This document shows positions 38,121 to 47,878 of a stretch of DNA of 58,436 nucleotides, one piece after another. The DNA is from Proteus faecis (GTDB lineage Bacteria > Pseudomonadota > Gammaproteobacteria > Enterobacterales > Enterobacteriaceae): NCBI RefSeq assembly GCF_003144395.1, contig NZ_PENZ01000032.1:136437-194872 (forward strand). The letters run 5' to 3'. The first letter of the stretch is position 1. Each line of letters starts with the position of its first letter. Under the pieces are notes generated by a model. It searched no databases. It saw nothing but the letters and a program-made list of their open reading frames with translations, and had not been told where the DNA came from. The translations under genes were made by a program, and so were the position numbers.

Positions 38121-38819
38121 TTATTTAAGACCCACTTTCTGTTTCATTGTTTGCATAATAAGTGTTTTATCAGCTAAGTAAGTGTTTAGTCCGCGTTGTC
38201 TTAAATGACAAGCCGCACATTCACCACAGCCATCACCTTGAATACCGTTATAACAAGTTAATGTTTCATTACGAACGAAATCTAACTTTTTATAGTAATC
38301 AGCAAGCGCCCACGTTTCAGCTTTATCTAGCCACATTAATGGTGTGATAAATTTAATATCACGAGCAATACCTAAGTTGACAGCATGATTCAGTGCTTTT
38401 ACAAATTCATCACGACAATCAGGGTAGCCCGAGAAATCTGTTTCACAAACACCTGTTATGACACTCTCAGCTCCAATTTGATAAGCATAAATTGCTGCTA
38501 AAGTAAGGAAAAGAATATTTCTACCCGGTACAAAGGTACTAGGAATATCACTTTCTTCACTTTCTTTGAAATCAGGAACAGGAATATTGTCGCGAGTTAG
38601 GCTACTAATAGCGAGTTCATTGAGTAAACTTACATCTAAAACTTTATGCGCAGCTGCCCCCAGTAATTGACTTACTTTTTGTGCTACCTCAATTTCTTCT
38701 TTATGGCGTTGCCCATAATTAAACGTAATGCAATGTACTTCATCGTACTTTTCCAAGGCTTGAATAAGGCAGGTTGTCGAATCTTGTCCACCACTAAAGA
38801 CAACGACCGTTTTTTTCAT
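38121..38819 (-). CDS. queC: 7-cyano-7-deazaguanine (preQ0) synthase QueC
   Basis: A 232-residue enzyme (E. coli 231) that converts 7-carboxy-7-deazaguanine to preQ0 for queuosine tRNA modification. The N-terminal PP-loop is [10 protein letters not shown]. The zinc-binding cysteines cluster in [20 protein letters not shown] near residues 190-210. AGGAG precedes the ATG at 38819, and the 15-codon upstream extension is not family-like. No preQ1 riboswitch was recognised upstream. It is divergent from decR. Confidence 0.97.
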   Translation of the reverse strand: MKKTVVVFSGGQDSTTCLIQALEKYDEVHCITFNYGQRHKEEIEVAQKVSQLLGAAAHKVLDVSLLNELAISSLTRDNIPVPDFKESEESDIPSTFVPGRNILFLTLAAIYAYQIGAESVITGVCETDFSGYPDCRDEFVKALNHAVNLGIARDIKFITPLMWLDKAETWALADYYKKLDFVRNETLTCYNGIQGDGCGECAACHLRQRGLNTYLADKTLIMQTMKQKVGLK

Positions 38820-38977
38820 CAGAATACTCCTGAATATTGAATTTTTATAAGGATTAGTACGCATAAAAGTACAGATATTATGGCAATTTGTTACCGATTT
38901 ATCATTAGATGATTACTCTTATAATAAGGGGCAGGTTATCATTATTTTTTGTAGGGGCATATTTTGAAGGAGTATCT

Positions 38978-39439
38978 ATGTTAGATAAGATTGACCGTAA
39001 ACTATTAGCGCTGTTACAGGAAGACTCAAGCCTCTCACTGAATACTTTGGCTGAGGCTGTTAACCTAACCTCAACGCCTTGCTGGAAACGATTGAAAAGA
39101 CTAGAGGATGAAGGGTATATTCGTAAACGCGTTGCACTGCTTGATAGTGAAAAAATCGGGCTAGGTCTAACAGTTATTGTTATGATTAGAACACAGCAAC
39201 ATAATAGCGAATGGTACGAACAGTTTGTTTCATTTGTTAAGCAAATGCCAGAAGTACTGACATTCTATCGAATGGCGGGTGAGTGTGATTATCTAATGCA
39301 TGTTGAAGTAGTTGACATGAAAAGTTACGACCTATTTTATAAGCGTATGGTAAATGGCGTACCGGGTCTTATTGATGTGACTTCTAACTTCGCAATGGAA
39401 AAAATTAAATACACAACGGCAATGCCGATACCTGAATAA
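38978..39439 (+). CDS. decR: DecR (YbaO), Lrp/AsnC-family regulator
   Basis: A 153-residue Lrp-family protein (E. coli DecR 152). The N-terminal helix-turn-helix [20 protein letters not shown]...[17 protein letters not shown] is followed by the RAM ligand-binding domain ([17 protein letters not shown]). In E. coli DecR activates cysteine desulfidase genes on cysteine excess. Those targets are not in this window. GAAGGAG precedes the ATG at 38978. It is 56 bases before mdlA, in the same order as in E. coli. Confidence 0.94.
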   Translation: MLDKIDRKLLALLQEDSSLSLNTLAEAVNLTSTPCWKRLKRLEDEGYIRKRVALLDSEKIGLGLTVIVMIRTQQHNSEWYEQFVSFVKQMPEVLTFYRMAGECDYLMHVEVVDMKSYDLFYKRMVNGVPGLIDVTSNFAMEKIKYTTAMPIPE

Positions 39440-39495
39440 GGTTCATCTTTACCAACTGGCACTTTTATTTTTTGTATAACCTTAGGATTTAAGGC

Positions 39496-41241
39496 GTGGC
39501 TCTATTTTCACAGCTCAGTTGGTATTTTCTCAGTGAATGGCGTCGCTATTTAGGTGCCATTTTCTTATTGATGGTTATCGCAGTATTACAGGTGATCCCG
39601 CCAAAGATTGTTGGGATTATTGTTGATGGTGTTGATAACCATAGTCTGACGTTTAGCCAAGTGATGAATTGGATTGGTGTGATGGTATTAATTGCCCTCG
39701 CAGTTTATCTTTTGCGTTATTTTTGGCGTCTTTGGTTATTTGGTGCATCTTATCAATTAGCAATAAAACTGCGGATGCAAATTTATCAACAACTTAATCA
39801 ACAATCTTCCTCATTTTATCATCGCTATCGTACAGGCGATTTAATTGCACGTACCACCAATGATGTAGATAAAGTCGTTTTTGCAGCGGGCGAAGGTGTA
39901 CTGACCTTAGTGGATTCTATGGTTATGGGGCTTGCTGTGCTCGTCATGATGAGTATTCAGTTAAGTTGGGAACTAACACTGATTTCATTATTACCGATGC
40001 CACTCATGGCGATTTTGATTAAGCGATATGGCGATAAATTACATAGTCGTTTTAAAACCGCACAAGCACTTTTCTCTTCGCTTAATAATCAAGCTCAAGA
40101 AAGCTTGAGTAGTATTCGTATGATCAAATCATTCGGGCTAGAGCAACAGCATGCATCTCGTTTTGAGGATGTGGCAAAAGAAACAGGACGCCAAAATATG
40201 CGTGTTGCAAGAGTTGATGCGCTCTTTGATCCTACTATTTTTATGGCTATTGGGTTTGCTAATTTACTCGCAGTTGCTGGCGGTAGCTATTTTGTTATTA
40301 ACGGCAAAATGACATTGGGTGAATTAACCAGCTTTGTGATGTATTTGGGGCAAATGATCTGGCCAATGCTGGCTTTAGCATGGATGTTCAATATTGTTGA
40401 GCGAGGCAGTGCTGCTTATAGTCGAATTAATAGTTTATTGAATGAAAAAATCGATATGGTTGATGGCGAATTGTCACCAAAGCAAGGTCGAGGTGTGTTA
40501 TCCGTTGATATCAAACGATTCCAATATCCTGAACAGTCAACAGAAACACTGAAAAATATTCATTTCACATTATCACCGGGTGAAATGTTGGGGATTTGTG
40601 GAATAACGGGAAGTGGAAAAAGTACATTACTTACCGTCATTCAACGACTTTACGATGTGACTGAAGGGGAAATTTGTTTTCAATCTATACCCATTTATCA
40701 ATTGAAACTTGATGAATGGCGGGCACGATTGGCCGTTGTTAATCAAACACCCTTCCTATTTTCAGATACCATTGCGGGAAATATTGCTTTAGGCCGTCCT
40801 GATGCGACAAAAGAAGAGATAGAGTGTGTTGCGAAATTGGCAAATATTCACGAAGATATTTTACGTTTACCTGAAGGGTATCAAACACAGGTAGGTGAAA
40901 AAGGTGTGATGTTATCCGGTGGACAAAAACAGCGTATTTCTATTGCTCGAGCACTATTATTGGATGCTGAAATTTTATTATTAGATGATGCACTATCTGC
41001 TGTTGATGGACAAACCGAATATCAAATCTTGCAAAACTTGTCGCAATGGCGAAAAGATAGAACATTAATTATCAGTGCTCATCGTTTATCTTCATTGGTT
41101 GGAGCGACAAATATTTTAGTTTTAAAACAAGGTGAGGTTATAGAGCAAGGTACACATCAGCAGTTAATTTCAATACCGGGTTGGTATCAAGATATGTACC
41201 ATTATCAGCAATTAGAGGCCGCGCTGGATGACGATGAATAA
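39496..41241 (+). CDS. mdlA: MdlA, multidrug-resistance-like ABC exporter subunit
   Basis: A 581-residue half-transporter (E. coli 590). Six membrane helices occupy residues about 15-300, then a nucleotide-binding domain follows. Walker A is GITGSGKST, the signature [16 protein letters not shown], and Walker [14 protein letters not shown]. Here the catalytic Glu position after Walker B is Asp, while the partner MdlB has Glu, so one ATP site is probably degenerate. The substrate is unknown. The start is GTG with AAGG close by. Its end overlaps mdlB by 14 bases, indicating coupled translation and a heterodimer. Confidence 0.95.
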   Translation: MALFSQLSWYFLSEWRRYLGAIFLLMVIAVLQVIPPKIVGIIVDGVDNHSLTFSQVMNWIGVMVLIALAVYLLRYFWRLWLFGASYQLAIKLRMQIYQQLNQQSSSFYHRYRTGDLIARTTNDVDKVVFAAGEGVLTLVDSMVMGLAVLVMMSIQLSWELTLISLLPMPLMAILIKRYGDKLHSRFKTAQALFSSLNNQAQESLSSIRMIKSFGLEQQHASRFEDVAKETGRQNMRVARVDALFDPTIFMAIGFANLLAVAGGSYFVINGKMTLGELTSFVMYLGQMIWPMLALAWMFNIVERGSAAYSRINSLLNEKIDMVDGELSPKQGRGVLSVDIKRFQYPEQSTETLKNIHFTLSPGEMLGICGITGSGKSTLLTVIQRLYDVTEGEICFQSIPIYQLKLDEWRARLAVVNQTPFLFSDTIAGNIALGRPDATKEEIECVAKLANIHEDILRLPEGYQTQVGEKGVMLSGGQKQRISIARALLLDAEILLLDDALSAVDGQTEYQILQNLSQWRKDRTLIISAHRLSSLVGATNILVLKQGEVIEQGTHQQLISIPGWYQDMYHYQQLEAALDDDE

Positions 41242-43015
41242 AAATAAATCCGTTAAAGCGCTATTGCCTGCATTAAAGCGTCTTTTGACTTATGGTAAAA
41301 CCTATCGCAAACCTATGACATGGGGTGTCATTATGTTGTGGGTAGCTGCCGTTGCAGAAGTGGGAGGCCCATTAATTGTAGGCTATTTTATTGATGCAAA
41401 AGTGGCCACGAATAATGTGGAATTAATGTCATCATTAGGTCTAGCGTTAGCTTTTATTCTTTTGCAAGTGATTGCTGCCACACTTCACTATTATCAAGCC
41501 ATTGTGTTCAATCATGCTGCCGTTGGGGTTGTACAACAATTACGTACAGATGTAATGAGTGCGGCACTAAAACAGCCATTAAGTGCTTTTGATAATCAGC
41601 CTGTGGGGCAGTTAATCTCTCGTGTAACAAATGATACCGAAACGATTAAAGATTTGTTCGTGAATGTGTTGCCGACATTATTCCGAGCGATTGCTTTAGT
41701 GGTTGTAATGTTAGTAGCTATGTTTTTATTAGACTGGCAAATGGCATTAATTGCGATGACAATCTTCCCTGCGGTTATCGGTGTAATGATGCTTTATCAG
41801 CGACTGAGCACGCCTATTGTACGTAATGTGCGTCATTTTCTTGCCAATATTAATGATGGTTTCCACGAAGTGATTAATGGTATGTCAGTTATTCAGCAAT
41901 TTAGGCAACAAGCTCGTTTTGGTGAAAGAATGTCAGATGACAGCTGGCAACATTATCAAGCACGTATGAAAGCGTTAAAACTTGATGGTCTGTTATTACG
42001 TCCTTTATTAAGTATGCTCTCTGCGTTGGTTCTGTGCGGTTTATTAATATTGTTTGGGTATCAGGGGAGTGCAGTTATTGGTGTTGGGGTTATCTATGCA
42101 TTTATCAGTTATTTAGGTCGATTAAATGAACCCTTGATCACATTGACATCACAGCAATCGATTCTACAACAGGCGGTTGTCTCTGGTGAGCGCGTTTTTG
42201 AACTGATGGATGCACCTTTACAGCACTACGGCTCATCAACACATTCTATCACTCAAGGTAATATCGATGTTAGCTCTCTTTGGTTTGCGTATCGTGATGA
42301 GCAATGGATATTAAAAGATATCAATTTAACTATTCCTGCTCGCCATTTTGTCGCATTCGTTGGGCACACAGGAAGTGGCAAGAGTACTTTAGCCAGTTTA
42401 TTAATGGGTAATTATCCTTGGCAAAAAGGCAGTATTTCTTTAGATAGGCAACCATTAGAAGCGTATTCTCATGCTGCATTGCGCAGTGGTATTGCGATGG
42501 TGCAGCAAGATCCCGTTTTATTATCGGGTTCACTGTATGACAACATTACGTTAGGGCGTGAATGTGAGGAGTCACATTTATGGCATGTATTAGAAACAGT
42601 TCAACTTGATCAATGGGCTAAAGCTTTACCTGAAGGGTTGCAAACAGAACTTGGTGAACAAGGTAGTCGCTTATCCTCTGGTCAAAAACAGTTGCTTGCA
42701 TTGGCGCGTGTATTATTAATACCTCCTCGTATTCTTATTTTGGACGAGGCAACAGCAAATATTGACTCAGGGACAGAACAAGCTATACAGAAGGCGTTAA
42801 AAGTAGTTAGGGAAAAAACAACACTGATTGTTATTGCTCACCGACTTTCCACTATTATTGAAGCCAATGAAATTGTGGTGCTTCATCGTGGTGCAATTGT
42901 TGAGCAGGGGGATCATGCTAAGTTACTCTCGCAAAAAGGGCGATACTATAATATGTATCAATTACAGCAGGTCAGAGAATCTTTACAAGAACAAACTCCT
43001 CTTGAAGTAGAATAA
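41228..43015 (+). CDS. mdlB: MdlB, multidrug-resistance-like ABC exporter subunit
   Basis: A 595-residue half-transporter (E. coli 593), the partner of MdlA. The membrane domain (residues about 20-320) includes [20 protein letters not shown] and the intracellular loop [11 protein letters not shown]. The nucleotide-binding domain has Walker [10 protein letters not shown], signature [15 protein letters not shown] and a canonical Walker [17 protein letters not shown]. The start overlaps the mdlA end by 14 bases, and a second ATG two codons later is possible. A terminator follows at 43045. Confidence 0.95.
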   Translation: MTMNKNKSVKALLPALKRLLTYGKTYRKPMTWGVIMLWVAAVAEVGGPLIVGYFIDAKVATNNVELMSSLGLALAFILLQVIAATLHYYQAIVFNHAAVGVVQQLRTDVMSAALKQPLSAFDNQPVGQLISRVTNDTETIKDLFVNVLPTLFRAIALVVVMLVAMFLLDWQMALIAMTIFPAVIGVMMLYQRLSTPIVRNVRHFLANINDGFHEVINGMSVIQQFRQQARFGERMSDDSWQHYQARMKALKLDGLLLRPLLSMLSALVLCGLLILFGYQGSAVIGVGVIYAFISYLGRLNEPLITLTSQQSILQQAVVSGERVFELMDAPLQHYGSSTHSITQGNIDVSSLWFAYRDEQWILKDINLTIPARHFVAFVGHTGSGKSTLASLLMGNYPWQKGSISLDRQPLEAYSHAALRSGIAMVQQDPVLLSGSLYDNITLGRECEESHLWHVLETVQLDQWAKALPEGLQTELGEQGSRLSSGQKQLLALARVLLIPPRILILDEATANIDSGTEQAIQKALKVVREKTTLIVIAHRLSTIIEANEIVVLHRGAIVEQGDHAKLLSQKGRYYNMYQLQQVRESLQEQTPLEVE

Positions 43016-43044
43016 TAACCTTAAATAAAAAAATATAATTTTAG

Positions 43045-43077
43045 AGGGCACATCATCTTAATGTATGTGCCCTTTTT
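43045..43077 (+). terminator. mdlAB terminator
   Basis: A perfect 9-bp stem AGGGCACAT/ATGTGCCCT with an 11-nt loop, followed by TTTT. Confidence 0.88.
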
Positions 43078-43122
43078 GATTTCCCAATTATCTCGCTTTT
43101 ATCAAAATAGCTATCGTATTTT

Positions 43123-43139
43123 TGCACCAACTCGGTGAT
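43123..43139. promoter_or_regulatory. NtrC-like enhancer site
   Basis: TGCACCAACTCGGTGAT matches the dyad TGCACYA-N-TRGTGCA with an intact left half and a partial right half. It is centred about 69 bp upstream of the sigma-54 -24 element, a usual distance for NtrC. Confidence 0.6.
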
Positions 43140-43199
43140 TCTTTTCATTTAAATTATTTTAAAAGTTTATTTTTTCTTAAATATCAATTAATTAAATAA

Positions 43200-43215
43200 T
43201 GGCATGCCTTTTGCT
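43200..43215 (+). promoter_or_regulatory. Sigma-54 promoter of glnK-amtB
   Basis: TGGCATGCCTTTTGCT has the invariant GG and GC of the -24/-12 elements exactly 10 bases apart. Transcription would start near 43226, about 33 bases before glnK. Confidence 0.85.
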
Positions 43216-43258
43216 TTTCTATGTAGGGTTTGTTCTTTCAAATATCGACGAGGTTTAT

Positions 43259-43597
43259 ATGAAATATATCATCGCCATTATTAAGCCATTTAAATTAGAA
43301 GAAGTACGAGAGTTGCTCTCTGAGTTAGGTATAAAGGGAATGACAATCAGTGAAGTAAAGGGATATGGGCGACAAAAAGGACATGCGGAGTTGTATCGAG
43401 GGGCTGAATACGAAGTTAATTTTCTCCCCAAAGTAAAAATAGAACTTGCTATTTGTGATGAGCAACTAGAGCCAGTTATGCAAGTGATTATGCAAGCGAC
43501 TGATACAGGGAAAGTCGGTGATGGAAAAATTTTTGTTTTTGAATTATTACAGGCAGTCCGTATTCGTACCGGCGAGTCTGGTGATGAAGCACTTTAA
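43259..43597 (+). CDS. glnK: PII signal-transduction protein GlnK
   Basis: A 112-residue PII protein (E. coli 112). The T-loop motif GRQKGHAELYRGAEY carries the uridylylated Tyr51. The C-terminal nucleotide loop TGKVGDGKIFV and RIRTGE are intact. GlnK binds 2-oxoglutarate and ATP/ADP and plugs AmtB when ammonium rises. The ATG at 43259 with GAGG upstream matches the family start MKxxxxIIKPF, and a 20-codon extension overlaps the promoter. It is 12 bases before amtB, and a sigma-54 promoter and NtrC-like site lie upstream. Confidence 0.97.
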   Translation: MKYIIAIIKPFKLEEVRELLSELGIKGMTISEVKGYGRQKGHAELYRGAEYEVNFLPKVKIELAICDEQLEPVMQVIMQATDTGKVGDGKIFVFELLQAVRIRTGESGDEAL

Positions 43598-43609
43598 AGG
43601 AGATATTCG

Positions 43610-44902
43610 ATGAGACGCTTACTTTCTTTACTATTAATGTTAGTGCTTACACACTTTTCTTCATCTGCATTTGCGACTGAAACAGGGGTTGTTGATAAAG
43701 CGGATAATAGTTTTATGTTGATATGTACAGCTTTAGTCTTTTTTATGACGATGCCTGGTATTGCTCTATTTTATGGTGGGTTATTGAGAGGGAAAAATGT
43801 ACTTTCTTTGATTACACAAGTGATGATGATCTTCAGTGTTGTCGTTATTCTTTGGGTTACCTTTGGCTATAGTTTGGCATTTACCGCGGGTAATAAAATT
43901 TGGGGTGGGTGGTCACTTACTTTTTTGAATAACGTATCACTAGATTCACTTTCTGGTTCAATTAATCAGTATGTGCATATTGCTTTTCAAGGATCTTTTG
44001 CTGTTATCACTGTTGCATTAATTATTGGGGCATTAGGAGAGCGTGTTCGCTTTTCTGCACTGCTCATTTTTACGATTATTTGGTTCACATTTTCTTATAT
44101 CCCTATTGCACATATGGTATGGGGAGAAGGTGGTTGGTTAATCGATGATGGGGCATTAGATTTTGCAGGGGGAACCGTTGTTCATATTAATGCGGCTATT
44201 GCGGCTCTTGTTGGTGCTTACTTACTTGGTAAACGACGTGATAGCCAGCACACAGCGCTTAAACCTCATAATTTACCAATGGTCTTTACCGGTACCGCGG
44301 TGCTCTATATTGGTTGGTTTGGTTTTAATGCAGGCTCTGCGGGTAGTGCAAATGCAATTGCGGCTTTAGCATTTCTAAATACAGTAATTGCAACGGCAGG
44401 CGCTGTACTTTCTTGGACGGCATCAGAATGGATCACTAGAGGCAAACCTTCTATGTTAGGTAGTTGTTCTGGTTGTATTGCAGGATTAGTTGCGATTACA
44501 CCTGCGGCTGGCACGGTTGGAGTGATGGGTGCTTTATTTATCGGTGTAATAGGAGGGATCATTGGGCTTTGGGGCGTCGTTGTTCTAAAGCGCTGGTTAA
44601 AGGCAGATGATGTTTGTGATGTTTTCGGTATTCACGGTACTTGTGGTATTGCCGGTTGTTTATTAACAGGGGTATTTACGGCTTCATTTTTAGGGGGCGT
44701 GGGATATAGCGATGGTATGACACTCAGTAAACAAGTTTTAATTCAATTAATGAGTGTCGTGATCACGGTGATTTGGTCAGGTGTTGTGGCTTATATCGGT
44801 TTTAAAATTGCAGATAAGCTAGTGGGCTTGCGAGTTTCAGAAGAGGAAGAGCATGATGGGTTAGATCTAACCACTCATGGTGAAAGAGCTTATCAACAAT
44901 AA
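43610..44902 (+). CDS. amtB: Ammonium transporter AmtB
   Basis: A 430-residue ammonium channel (E. coli 428). A cleaved signal peptide ends near SAFA-TE, followed by 11 membrane helices. The pore twin histidines are in GGTVVHINAAIAAL and DVFGIHGTCGIAG. AFQGSFAVITVALIIGALGER carries the Phe-gate region. The short cytosolic tail ends HGERAYQQ. It forms trimers blocked by GlnK. AAAGGAG precedes the start. It is cotranscribed with glnK under nitrogen control. Confidence 0.97.
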   Translation: MRRLLSLLLMLVLTHFSSSAFATETGVVDKADNSFMLICTALVFFMTMPGIALFYGGLLRGKNVLSLITQVMMIFSVVVILWVTFGYSLAFTAGNKIWGGWSLTFLNNVSLDSLSGSINQYVHIAFQGSFAVITVALIIGALGERVRFSALLIFTIIWFTFSYIPIAHMVWGEGGWLIDDGALDFAGGTVVHINAAIAALVGAYLLGKRRDSQHTALKPHNLPMVFTGTAVLYIGWFGFNAGSAGSANAIAALAFLNTVIATAGAVLSWTASEWITRGKPSMLGSCSGCIAGLVAITPAAGTVGVMGALFIGVIGGIIGLWGVVVLKRWLKADDVCDVFGIHGTCGIAGCLLTGVFTASFLGGVGYSDGMTLSKQVLIQLMSVVITVIWSGVVAYIGFKIADKLVGLRVSEEEEHDGLDLTTHGERAYQQ

Positions 44903-44908
44903 TTGTCT

Positions 44909-44933
44909 ATTCCCCCTCGTTTGAGGGGGGAAT
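44909..44933. terminator. Stem-loop between amtB and tesB
   Basis: ATTCCCCCTC pairs with GAGGGGGGAAT around a GTTT loop, with one extra G. It is between convergent genes. T runs are short on both strands, so termination is likely but not certain. Confidence 0.5.
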
Positions 44934-44944
44934 ATACCAAGGTA

Positions 44945-45820
44945 TTATTTTGAATGTTTAGCGCGTTTTTGACGAATAACCCCTTCTTGAACAGAAGATG
45001 CTACTAGTTGACCGTTTGTATTATAGAATTTACCTCTAACAAATCCTCTACCACCTGATGCCGAAGGGCTTTCAATCACATAAAGTAACCAATCATCCAC
45101 ACGGAATGGGCGATGAAACCACATAGAATGGTCAATCGTGGCGACCTGCAGACTTGTATCCATAAAACCTAAACCATAAGGTTGGAGAGCGGTTGGTAAA
45201 AAGTCAAAATCAGAAACATAACCGAGTAAATATTGATGCAAGAAAGGATCGGCTGGTATTTCACCACGACTACGATACCAAACATAGCGTTCAGCAGGTG
45301 CTTTAGCGTAGCCAAAAGGGCTAAAATATTGCACAGGGCGTGCTTCAAACGGTGTTTCTCTAAGTGCTAACGATTTAATCGGTTCGGGTAATTTAGGCGC
45401 TAAGTTCTTTAAGATCTCATCTTGTGAGATAAGCGCATTTGGAAAAGGAACATCAGGCATTGCATCTTGATGTTCAAAACCTTCTTCAAATTCTTGAAAA
45501 GAAACGGTCATATAAAAAATAGGTTTACCATGCTGAATAGCACTGACTCTACGAGTACTAAATGATCCACCATCACGAATAAATTCCACATCATAAACGA
45601 TAGGCTTATGGCTATCACCAGGACGTAAAAAGTAGCTATGAAATGAGTTGATATAGCGGTTATCAGCTATTGTCTGTTTTGCTGCATATAGTGCTTGTCC
45701 TACAACTTGCCCACCAAAAACTTGCGGTAATCCTAAATCTTCGCTTTGGCCTCTAAATAGACCTTCTTCTATTTTTTCAAGTGCCATCAAATTGATGAGA
45801 TCTTTCAATGCTTGACTCAT
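44945..45820 (-). CDS. tesB: Acyl-CoA thioesterase II
   Basis: A 291-residue double-hotdog thioesterase (E. coli TesB 286) that hydrolyses medium- and long-chain acyl-CoA. The first hotdog includes [17 protein letters not shown]. The second holds the catalytic Asp region [20 protein letters not shown] near residue 205, and the Gln is in [12 protein letters not shown] near 278. It is convergent with amtB, as in E. coli. The C-terminus is slightly extended and basic (KRAKHSK). Confidence 0.96.
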   Translation of the reverse strand: MSQALKDLINLMALEKIEEGLFRGQSEDLGLPQVFGGQVVGQALYAAKQTIADNRYINSFHSYFLRPGDSHKPIVYDVEFIRDGGSFSTRRVSAIQHGKPIFYMTVSFQEFEEGFEHQDAMPDVPFPNALISQDEILKNLAPKLPEPIKSLALRETPFEARPVQYFSPFGYAKAPAERYVWYRSRGEIPADPFLHQYLLGYVSDFDFLPTALQPYGLGFMDTSLQVATIDHSMWFHRPFRVDDWLLYVIESPSASGGRGFVRGKFYNTNGQLVASSVQEGVIRQKRAKHSK

Positions 45821-46122
45821 AGTGTACCTGTATCTTTAGATCTGGTTATTTTTTATAAAGTTGATTATATACAATCCTAAGAATATAAAAAAATAATCTC
45901 CCTTTTTATCTTGTCGCAATCTAATCATAAATGAACAGAGTTGATGAGATTATTGTTTGAGTGCTTTTTGATAAATTTATGGCAGGTAAAAAAGATTTGG
46001 AGTCAATTGAATAATCAATGAGTGCGGGTTTGGGTAATTAATAATCACTTAGGCTCGCTTTCCTTGCTATTTGGATCAGTTTAAAACATAATGCGTAACG
46101 TCTTAGCAATAAGACAATCTAT
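45821..46122. other. Intergenic region tesB-ffs
   Basis: 302 bases with no gene, holding the divergent promoters of tesB and ffs. A small stem GTCTTA/TAAGAC (46100-46115) lies just before the 4.5S RNA start. No confident promoter hexamers were assigned. Confidence 0.45.
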
Positions 46123-46234
46123 GGGGTCTTGTTGGTTCTCCCGCAACGCTAACTTGTTAACTCGGTCAGGTCCGGAAGGAAGCAGCCATGGCAGGTGTCG
46201 CGTGTGCCGGGATGTCGCTGGCAAGGCCCCACCC
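46123..46234 (+). ncRNA. ffs: 4.5S RNA of the signal recognition particle
   Basis: About 112 bases, beginning GGGGTCTTGTTGGTTCTCCC and ending GCAAGGCCCCACCC, so the two ends pair as a long hairpin. The apical Ffh-binding region GGTCAGGTCCGGAAGGAAGC (46164-46183) is identical to the conserved SRP domain. It lacks one or two bases compared with the 114-nt E. coli RNA. Ends are assigned by alignment from memory and may be off by a few bases. Confidence 0.95.
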
Positions 46235-46632
46235 AATTTTTAGCCCTTCATAACTTTTAATTTCTCAGCATTTCGAATCTCTTATCACTTTTATCTTCTT
46301 AGGTTTATTTTTCCTTATAATTTTTACTCTCTATATGTGTTTTTTGAGTGCTATTCTCTTTGGATTTGAGAGTCAATATTATTGAATAGAAAACGGTATG
46401 CTCTATGTATCATTTTATTATTGGAAGATTTACGGTAATGTTTATAAATGGCAGGAATATTTGGGTAAAGAAATGCAGTCATGCCGTAATAAGTTAACGG
46501 CATGATGGTGTGTAATTATTCTACTGATAAGAAAACGTGAATAAAACGATATCTAAATTAAGAACTAATAACCCTACTACTATAAAAAATAAAATAGCAA
46601 AAATAAAACTAAGGCAATTAAATAGAACTAGA
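46235..46632. other. Intergenic region ffs-hha
   Basis: 398 AT-rich bases without a supported gene. A perfect 8-bp stem CATGCCGT/ACGGCATG (46480-46487, 46497-46504) lies about 130 bases beyond hha and could end its transcript, though no T run follows. A 19-codon frame near 46439 lacks a ribosome site. Confidence 0.5.
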
Positions 46633-46836
46633 TTATCTTACAAATTTCCAAACAGATGCTGGGATTTTATCATATAGCTTATTCATTGTGAGTTCAGCTA
46701 AACGGTGGTCTGCTGCTGAATAAAACAGTTCCAGTTCATCATCAGAGAGTTCATATTTGTTTTTTTCAATTACACGTTCTAATGTTTCGATTGAAGTACA
46801 TTTTCTTAAACGCATTAGATAGTCTGTCTTAGTCAT
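46633..46836 (-). CDS. hha: Hha/YmoA-family nucleoid modulator
   Basis: A 67-residue protein nearly identical in its core to E. coli Hha: [52 protein letters not shown]. Hha binds H-NS and strengthens silencing of AT-rich and horizontally acquired DNA, including haemolysin and virulence genes. It lacks the five extra N-terminal residues of the E. coli form. It lies 45 bases after tomB, the usual antitoxin-like partner, in the same order as in E. coli. Confidence 0.97.
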   Translation of the reverse strand: MTKTDYLMRLRKCTSIETLERVIEKNKYELSDDELELFYSAADHRLAELTMNKLYDKIPASVWKFVR

Positions 46837-46881
46837 GTTGTCTTTTCTCTATTATTAAAATAAAACTAAAGATAATTAAAA

Positions 46882-47244
46882 TTACTTAATATAACTTTTT
46901 GGGTTTTTGGCAATGAGAGTTAAAAGTGACTGGTTTAACTCTTTCCAATTATTGATATCTGAGTAAGAAATTGATGTATTACCAAATAAACGATAAGTCT
47001 CTTCAAGGTACTCTTCTATAAGCGTATTAATTACATGTTTATCTGGGTACTTAATCTTAAATTTCCAACTAAAGTCCATAATGTGTTCAATTAGGACATT
47101 AAGGTCAACGCTTTTTGTGCTACTTAGATCGTTGTACCAAACCGTGCTGCCTTTATCTAATGAGTCTAAAGCTTGCTGTAATAGCTCTTCGCACAAAAAC
47201 GACAATTCGGCTAAATCTACTTTTTCTGGTGAATATTCGTCCAT
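46882..47244 (-). CDS. tomB: TomB, Hha antidote protein
   Basis: A 120-residue acidic protein (E. coli TomB/YbaJ 124). The family start MDEYSPEKVDLAELSFLCEE is clear, followed by LIEHIMDFSWKFKIKYP and YLEETYRLFG. TomB counteracts Hha toxicity and influences biofilm, with a conserved Cys implicated in the E. coli protein. The ATG at 47244 is chosen by homology. A TTG four codons upstream is possible, and neither has a strong ribosome site. The gene precedes hha and is probably cotranscribed. Confidence 0.93.
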   Translation of the reverse strand: MDEYSPEKVDLAELSFLCEELLQQALDSLDKGSTVWYNDLSSTKSVDLNVLIEHIMDFSWKFKIKYPDKHVINTLIEEYLEETYRLFGNTSISYSDINNWKELNQSLLTLIAKNPKSYIK

Positions 47245-47836
47245 AACATATCGCAATTGAATTAATAGAAATATTCATTAATAAAGATAAATACTTAAAG
47301 TTGAGCTTATTAATGAGATACATCACATAATTCATTAATGGATTAATAAAAAACATAAACTGAAAATGGGTGTTTATATTTACTCGTATGCTAAAAGGGT
47401 TTAATAATTATATTTATTATTTCTAACAAAGTAATAGCATATCGAAAGACAATACTAAATTGCATACGGAATCACACACGAATGAGTTTAAAACTTACAC
47501 AATAAGTATTTCTTTGCTTAATATAGCACTATTATTGCATAAGTCACTATCTGAACGACAGAAATTTGTCTATTTTCGTAAAAATCAAAAAATCCCAATT
47601 AAAGAGTATTTGTTTTAACATGATGATTATATTGGTTTTTATTATATTTTAAATGCTTAGGCGTGTAAATGAGGTATAAATATCGTTGTTATTTATAAAT
47701 AACAGAACTATCTCATTTTGACAAAAAGTCACATATAAGAAAAAAAATAAAATGAATTTATTGATTAAAGAGATATTACCTCAAAATAATATAATGAAAC
47801 AATTTTTCATTTTAAACAATATATCCATAGATAAAG
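47245..47836. other. AT-rich intergenic region tomB-acrB
   Basis: About 590 bases with roughly three-quarters A+T and no supported gene. The tomB promoter lies here. ATTAAT-type motifs recur at 47262-47345, and such DNA is a likely H-NS/Hha target. A perfect 18-bp palindrome is at 47687-47704. Confidence 0.55.
47687..47704. repeat. 18-bp perfect palindrome
   Basis: TGTTATTTATAAATAACA is a perfect dyad without a loop or T run, so it looks more like a protein-binding site than a terminator. No adjacent promoter was assigned. Confidence 0.6.
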
Positions 47837-47862
47837 AAAAAGGTCGCTTTCGCGACCTTTTT
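47837..47862 (-). terminator. acrAB terminator
   Basis: A perfect 11-bp stem AAAAAGGTCGC/GCGACCTTTTT with a 4-nt loop lies 17 bases beyond the acrB stop, ending in T residues on the minus strand. Confidence 0.92.
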
Positions 47863-47878
47863 GGCATTATCACTCAAA

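Noticed and set aside
38820-38977. preQ1 riboswitch upstream of queC
   Set aside because: The leader is short and AT-rich and lacks the C-rich loop and pseudoknot pattern of preQ1 aptamers.
46439-46498. 19-codon frame between ffs and hha
   Set aside because: There is no ribosome site, it is very short, and it runs into a hairpin arm. No evidence of coding.
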